This document shows positions 8,076-11,744 of a DNA stretch of 11,744 nt, piece by piece. The notes below the pieces were generated by a model, which did no database searches, was not told the DNA's origin, and saw nothing but the letters and a program-made list of their open reading frames with translations. The DNA is taken from contig NW_003108601.1 of the NCBI RefSeq assembly GCF_000003605.2, positions 54,530 to 66,273 of the forward strand, given 5' to 3'. The stretch's first letter is position 1. Every line of letters begins with the position of its first letter. Position numbers and translations under genes: made by a program. This stretch comes from Saccoglossus kowalevskii. Lineage: Eukaryota > Hemichordata > Enteropneusta > Harrimaniidae.

Positions 8076-8205
8076 ATGCAAATATATGCAAGAATATTCA
8101 TGAGATGACAACGCAGTGCGGCGCCTCATTTTCGCGAGCGGACTAGAACAAATTGAAAACTTTAATGCTGTATAAAATAATAATAATGATGAACGCTTGT
8201 TCTTT
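8076..8205 (+). promoter_or_regulatory. Promoter-like cluster: octamer, CpG patch, TATA-like element
   Basis: ATGCAAAT (8076-8083) is a perfect POU-family octamer. A CpG-bearing patch at 8112-8140 includes GGCGCC and an E2F-like TTTTCGCGAG (8129-8138). TATAAAATA follows at 8171-8179, which would place a start site near 8200. The order and spacing resemble a TATA promoter, but nothing downstream looks like a gene: the first ATG (8189) opens only nine codons. The call rests on motif matches alone, and such matches arise by chance in AT-rich DNA. Confidence 0.22.
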
Positions 8206-8401
8206 TTTATATTTTTAAGAACACCGTAGTATAACATTTTCTGCTGACCTATTCCTTAGCGTCGCGTATATAGCGTGTTTGCTTATTTATCAGAGCGTCG
8301 ATTTCGCAAAATTGCTGGCCGTAAATATATGCTGTGTCATGTTGCTTTACCGCTGTAAACACCGAACGATTACGTTATAGCTAGAACTATAATAAAAAAA
8401 A

Positions 8402-8935
8402 TTAAGTGGATCGCACTGCAATAAAAAGCGTGCTTCACCGACAAACTATGCGTTCATGCAAAATGGGTTCAGAAGTCAAAATACGTGTCAGCCATTTTCT
8501 CTATTAAATTCATGTAATAATACTGTCTCCATGAACGCATTCATACAATTACGGGACGTATTTGCTTTTTCACGTTGCATTGTTGACGTAAAACATCGGA
8601 AAACTTGTATTTTAATAATTGCTCTGATTCGAATAAATAAGTTATTTCCAAATAAAAACGAACTTTAGTGGATCATACTGAAATAAAAACTCACACTTTG
8701 ATGATATAACAGAACTAAGCTTGTTATGCTAAATCTAGGTCAGAAGTTCAAATACATGTCAGCGACTTTCACTACGTCACGTAATAATATTGTGTCCATG
8801 ACCACATTTGTCGATTTAAAATCATTACCGAATTTGTAAGTTTTTTATTCATACACATATGAAAGAACAGAATACTAGATTTGCAGACAAAACGCTAGAT
8901 CGGCGGTACACAGTTTCCAAAGTATAAACTTTACG
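8402..8935 (+). repeat. Diverged tandem duplication, period about 265 bp
   Basis: Unit A (8402-8663) and unit B (8664-8935) share an ordered series of blocks: AGTGGATC.CACTG.AATAAAAA at 8405/8667, GGT(T)CAGAAGT(T)CAAATAC.TGTCAGC at 8466/8738, and GTAATAATA.TGTCTCCATGA at 8514/8780. A weaker tail block runs TTTCCAAA.TA...CTTTA near 8645/8917. Offsets drift from about 262 to 271 because of small indels. The two units are well diverged, so the duplication is old. The unit encodes nothing recognisable; the 70-codon frame at 8456-8668 lies within unit A and has no counterpart in unit B. Confidence 0.75.
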
Positions 8936-9230
8936 AATACGCCCACATTCTACAAATATTCATGGCTATAATTATATTAACAATGGATATAACGCCGTAA
9001 TTCATAACATCGTGACTACGCAAAGATTCATTTTTTTCTGGAGATACCCATGAAACAATCAAAGTCTATCTGCGTGAATATATTTTAGGACGCTTTCGTT
9101 GACTTGGACTCCGTGAACTTTAAATAATTTTCTATTAATATTTTCAAACATAGACGTTTGGCAGTTTCATTATTTTGTTTTTGAACAGAAAAAATGTAAT
9201 TTCCGTGTGACCGGGTAAGAAGCTGTTCGC
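8936..9230. other. AT-rich non-coding, no gene seen
   Basis: Nothing recognisable. A plus-strand match to a splice donor (G|GTAAGA near 9214-9219) and an upstream pyrimidine-rich tract ending CAG near 9188 would bound about 26 bases only, which I do not accept as an exon. The 62-codon minus-strand frame (9085-9273) is discussed with the inverted GC-rich pair. Confidence 0.45.
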
Positions 9231-9261
9231 CGGAGCGTCGCGGATACCGAGCCGGAAACCG
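9231..9261 (-). repeat. GC-rich motif, right member of an inverted pair
   Basis: Reverse complement of the motif at 8036-8059: GCCGGAAACCG (9251-9261) is an exact 11-base match, and CGGAGCGTCGCGG (9231-9243) matches the second part at 11 of 13. Read in the same phase, both members can encode the peptide RFPAR, which may be coincidence or may mark a decayed coding element. No target duplication was found outside the pair. Confidence 0.5.
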
Positions 9262-9301
9262 ATGAATATACACGCCAGTGGGATTTAAGCCCCTATTTTT
9301 A

Positions 9302-9344
9302 ATATTCTTATTTTATGGGTCCTAGCGCATAAAAATAAGGATAT
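9302..9344. repeat. Hairpin with 16-bp stem and 10-base loop
   Basis: The 16 bases at 9302-9317 pair with the 17 at 9328-9344, with one wobble pair and one bulged A (9331). The loop GGTCCTAGCG is G/C-rich while the stem is AT-rich. It is a clear foldback, possibly a fragment of a larger palindromic element. The stem is too short for a typical microRNA precursor. Confidence 0.6.
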
Positions 9345-9386
9345 ATTGGCAAGTAACCTGCGCCGTAATGAAGGAATAAAAAAATA

Positions 9387-9640
9387 CATGTGACTAAATT
9401 AAAAGTGTAAAAATGTAATAATCATGTGACCTCATTATTGTGCATATGCACATGGCATAATTTCAGATCACATGGTTTGCTTCTAAATGTTCATAATGAA
9501 ATTGTAGCAAAGACTACCATGACACCTACTCCAAAATATATGGTTTATAGACAATTCACATTCCTAAGACAAAAAACACAAGGTAAATATCATAAGACAC
9601 ACATGTGACATTACATTTGGGAACTGTCACTTTTATTAAC
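9387..9640. mobile_element. Candidate MITE-like element with CATGTGAC motifs near both ends
   Basis: AAAAGTG (9401-9407) and AAATGTAAT (9411-9419) on the left have reverse complements CACTTTT (9628-9634) and ATTACATTT (9610-9618) on the right, in mirror order. CATGTGAC occurs at 9387-9394, 9423-9430 and 9602-9609, and its inverse TCACATG at 9468-9474. The arrangement suggests imperfect terminal inverted repeats of 30-40 bp around an interior of about 200 bp with no coding capacity, as in a MITE. The arms carry a 6-base size difference and no target duplication is clear, so this remains tentative. Confidence 0.33.
9423..9474. repeat. Three-tier nested inverted repeat with 14-bp palindromic core
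   Basis: Outer arms CATGTGA (9423-9429) and TCACATG (9468-9474), middle arms ATTAT (9434-9438) and ATAAT (9457-9461), and a perfect 14-base palindrome TGTGCATATGCACA (9439-9452) are arranged concentrically with small internal loops. About 19 base pairs could form. TCATGTGA (9422-9429) also matches the M-box type of E-box bound by MITF/TFE factors. Confidence 0.6.
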
Positions 9641-9675
9641 CGATTCTGCAAATAATCTTTTTAAAACAATAATTT

Positions 9676-9684
9676 CCCCCGGGG
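9676..9684. other. Isolated CCCCCGGGG in AT-rich DNA
   Basis: CCCCGGGG (9677-9684) is a perfect 8-base palindrome, flanked by TTTC and TAAA which nearly continue the symmetry. It is the strongest pure G/C run in the window and contrasts with its surroundings. No function is apparent. Confidence 0.6.
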
Positions 9685-9689
9685 TAAAA

Positions 9690-10324
9690 TTGTATTTTTT
9701 TCAGAATGAACAACAACACACATCATGTTCTCATTTCAACAGGAATAAACACAATTTGATTAATGAAAATAAAAGGTGTCCGCTTTCTATAATACGAACA
9801 TCTCTTGCGACTTAACTTGGTGAATTAACATATTATCGATGTAAACGATTATAAACCAACAGAACTTAAGTAACTTTTAAAACGTAAAACGATAGTGTTG
9901 TGATAATTCTTGATTTTCCCGTCTTGAAAACATAATATCTGGATAAAATGTGTTAATCGTAATTGATAATAAAAAGCTTCATTTTGTACATCATAAAAAT
10001 GCGACTGTTGTACATTGTCATTTACAGTTTCACATTATGCGTATATTCTAATAATACTCAAACGATTAGATGCGACGATGACAACACACGCTAAGAACGC
10101 AAAGCTTCATGTAGACGCTTGTTTGTAAACAATGACAGGCTATTGGCACCTCATGTATGTGTAGGTGACAACTCCTCGTTTAAGATAATTTATTGCTTTC
10201 CAATTGTGCATTTTTTTACTTCATACTGTGAATACTTATATTCATTTCCTTCGCAATATCAATCAATCAAATGAATGCATGTAGCGCCACTATCGCATAC
10301 AATACACTGTTCAATGGCTATGTA
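9690..10324. other. AT-rich non-coding stretch, no gene seen
   Basis: No open frame or large repeat is visible. The only motif of note is TTGTTTGTAAACAA (10119-10132), a palindrome with a two-base centre that carries forkhead-like cores on both strands. Confidence 0.55.
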
Positions 10325-10605
10325 CAGCTCGTTAGATGTTAATATGATGAAGATATTTTATTGTGTACAACTACGTGGTAAACTGGTTATTTCAGGTAAA
10401 CGATCACCAAATACCACCACATAATTTCCTTAGAGCTGGATTACAATAGCTAGTGATCATTGACCCAATACTACGTGCAGATATGCTTGATGTCAGAGGT
10501 CATTCAAAATGTAAACACTTTACAGACAATGTATTGAAATAGCTGATCTAGCATCAGATATAACAACACGCATAGCTAGCTGTGTGAAAATAACTATTAC
10601 CTTTA
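10325..10605 (+). repeat. Dispersed repeat family, copy 3
   Basis: Aligns with copy 1 (2405-2690) from about GCTCGTTAGATG through the TGTGAAAATAACTATTAC segment. The core at 10457-10570 is about 93% identical by hand count. TGTAAACA is kept at 10510-10517 and AGAGGTCATTCAA at 10495-10507. The left half of the GGTCA palindrome is changed to TGATCA. It lies in the same orientation as the other two copies, about 7.9 kb from copy 1. Confidence 0.85.
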
Positions 10606-10655
10606 GTAATACAGAACAGTCAAATACGTATTAGGTTGCAAATGATATTTTGCAT

Positions 10656-10854
10656 GGGTGGGCAAGATCCGCTCAACTTCTCTAGAGCCGAAGTCTTTAC
10701 TAAGGGGGTCTATGGGGCATGCTCCCTGGAAACAAATTAAATCTATTCTTCTGGAATTCTATTTCCTGCATTTTGAGGGGCAAATTTTGCTGACACAAAG
10801 GGATCAGCTTGATTAATTTTTGAGAGGCAACCTTTTCCGGCGCCGAGCCCACCC
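10656..10854. mobile_element. GC-rich repeat-like block with 8-bp inverted ends
   Basis: GGGTGGGC (10656-10663) and GCCCACCC (10847-10854) are exact reverse complements at the two ends of a 199-base block that is clearly more G/C-rich than its flanks. Inside are G and C runs such as AAGGGGGTC, ATGGGGCATGCTCCC and TTTGAGGGGCAAATTTT. From memory, similar GGGGCATGCTCCC-type stretches occur in dispersed repeats of several marine invertebrates, but I cannot verify this here. No target duplication or coding sequence was found. The texture continues weakly to about 10960. Confidence 0.42.
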
Positions 10855-11744
10855 CCGTATTGTCCCTCCAAAAGAGTGTGAGGTGGCCATGATGGCAGTA
10901 ATTTCATAGAAATTGTCCTTCTGACAACGAGTGTACGTGAAGCCCCATGTACCCATACCTACTGCACAAATAATATGTAAATAATATTAAGTAAACATCA
11001 ACATTAAATAGATAATTAGATGAGTGTATAGTTGCACGCATCCTCATACATGCGTGGACGATGACGTAATGCGATATCATGTTACAGAAAACATTTCAAA
11101 TCTGAATATATAAAAAAAATATACATCACAAACTCAAATTTCACATGTTTCGTCTCTTTGATTTAAATTAAGTATTATTACTGTGTTATAAAACATAGAA
11201 TATACAATACGATATATTCATTTGTAAATGTAATATGTACATATTAATTGTGTTTAGTATTTTAATTTGGTAAACCGTTTGATACGTATATGAATCACTA
11301 ACTAGTTAACCGAAGTACGGCTTACTATACAAGAATCATTATTAACAATTTCATTTGCAAAGTCAAGAGTCAATATGTTTTATAACGCCAAGAATATGTA
11401 CGTTGTACTATTCAGGGGATCGATTAGATGTTAAATGCTCAATTAATCGTTTTCAGATTTTCATGAAATTGTCAAAGATTAGTTTTTGACATGGGTATAA
11501 TGCTATGGTTTCCACAGACGCCCTCCATGACTTAATCGTGTATCAAACATTTAGCATGGATTTAAAAGTTTTACTTGATAACAAGTTATTGAGAACATAT
11601 TGTACACAATTTTAAATTACTTTCATGTTAATTTGGAAGCCATGGAGAGCTCTACTATTTGTGTTATATGGTCACGTTTTCTTTCACATGATAACTCATG
11701 CAGTTAAGTATATTTGAGAGATATGCTCAATTATCAGTTGCCAA
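10855..11744. other. Non-coding stretch to window end, no gene seen
   Basis: Up to about 10960 this still resembles the GC-richer block before it and contains a small perfect hairpin, AATTTC-ATA-GAAATT, at 10900-10914. GCCATGATGG near 10887-10896 is a good initiation context but opens only six codons. From 10960 on it is AT-rich with no open frame of note, no repeat matching the rest of the window and no recognisable RNA gene. Confidence 0.5.

Noticed and set aside
8214-8380. Acceptor-like CTGAC...CTATTCCTTAG and a 52-codon hydrophobic open stretch after it
   Set aside because: No donor follows, the stretch has no proper start, and the length is within chance.
9085-9273. 62-codon minus-strand frame with R/P-rich start
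   Set aside because: Its distinctive N-terminal part is just the GC-rich repeat motif at 9231-9261 and the rest is AT-rich filler; the shared RFPAR is noted as a finding instead.
1-11744. CRISPR array, prokaryotic operon, phage or viral genome
   Set aside because: There are no regularly spaced identical repeats, no adjacent long frames with ribosome-binding sites, and no recognisable viral or phage protein.

Overview
This window looks like gene-poor nuclear DNA from a eukaryote, most likely a marine invertebrate. The organism call is an inference from character, not from a marker gene. By eye the window is about two thirds A+T. It has no run of adjacent long open frames, no ribosome-binding-site/operon pattern, no recognisable rRNA or tRNA, and no CRISPR array. 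It does have a long TA microsatellite, homopolymer T tracts, diverged dispersed repeats and many short inverted repeats. That mix fits an intergenic region or large intron of an AT-rich metazoan; a lophotrochozoan such as a mollusc is only a guess. No protein-coding gene can be supported. The longest open frames are about 100 codons, which is close to what chance gives in a window of this size.

Layout. 1-50 is (TA)n cut by the window edge. 51-1992 is AT-rich with only short hairpins and weak direct repeats. 1993-2150 holds a cruciform-like inverted repeat and then a perfect AGGTCA direct repeat with a 3-base spacer, enclosed by an 8-bp inverted repeat. 2405-2690 is copy 1 of a dispersed repeat carrying a 15-bp palindrome of nuclear-receptor type. 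2691-3100 is slightly richer in G+C, with a good minus-strand splice-donor match. 3101-3282 could be a small solo LTR (TGT...ACA ends, ATAAT on both sides), directly followed by copy 2 of the dispersed repeat. 3382-7640 is mostly featureless AT-rich DNA with several hairpins, one isolated 99-codon frame and a few simple repeats. 7640-8010 looks like a decayed transposable-element fragment.

8016-8200 is a small CpG-bearing patch with an octamer motif and a TATA-like element. 8402-8935 is a diverged tandem duplication with a period of about 265 bp. A GC-rich motif near 8036-8059 recurs in inverted orientation at 9231-9261, so the two copies bracket about 1.2 kb including that tandem duplication. 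9302-9640 is dense in hairpins and CATGTGAC motifs and may contain a small MITE-like element. 10325-10605 is copy 3 of the dispersed repeat. 10656-10854 is a GC-rich repeat-like block with 8-bp inverted ends. The rest, to 11744, is featureless.

No genes work together here. The main content is repeat biology: a family seen three times in one window, whose copies share forkhead-like (TGTAAACA) and AGGTCA-type motifs, plus several candidate non-autonomous elements and hairpins. I do not see a coherent new biological system. The best leads are the three-copy repeat family, the candidate solo LTR, the inverted GC-rich pair around 8036/9261 and the hairpin cluster at 9302-9640.
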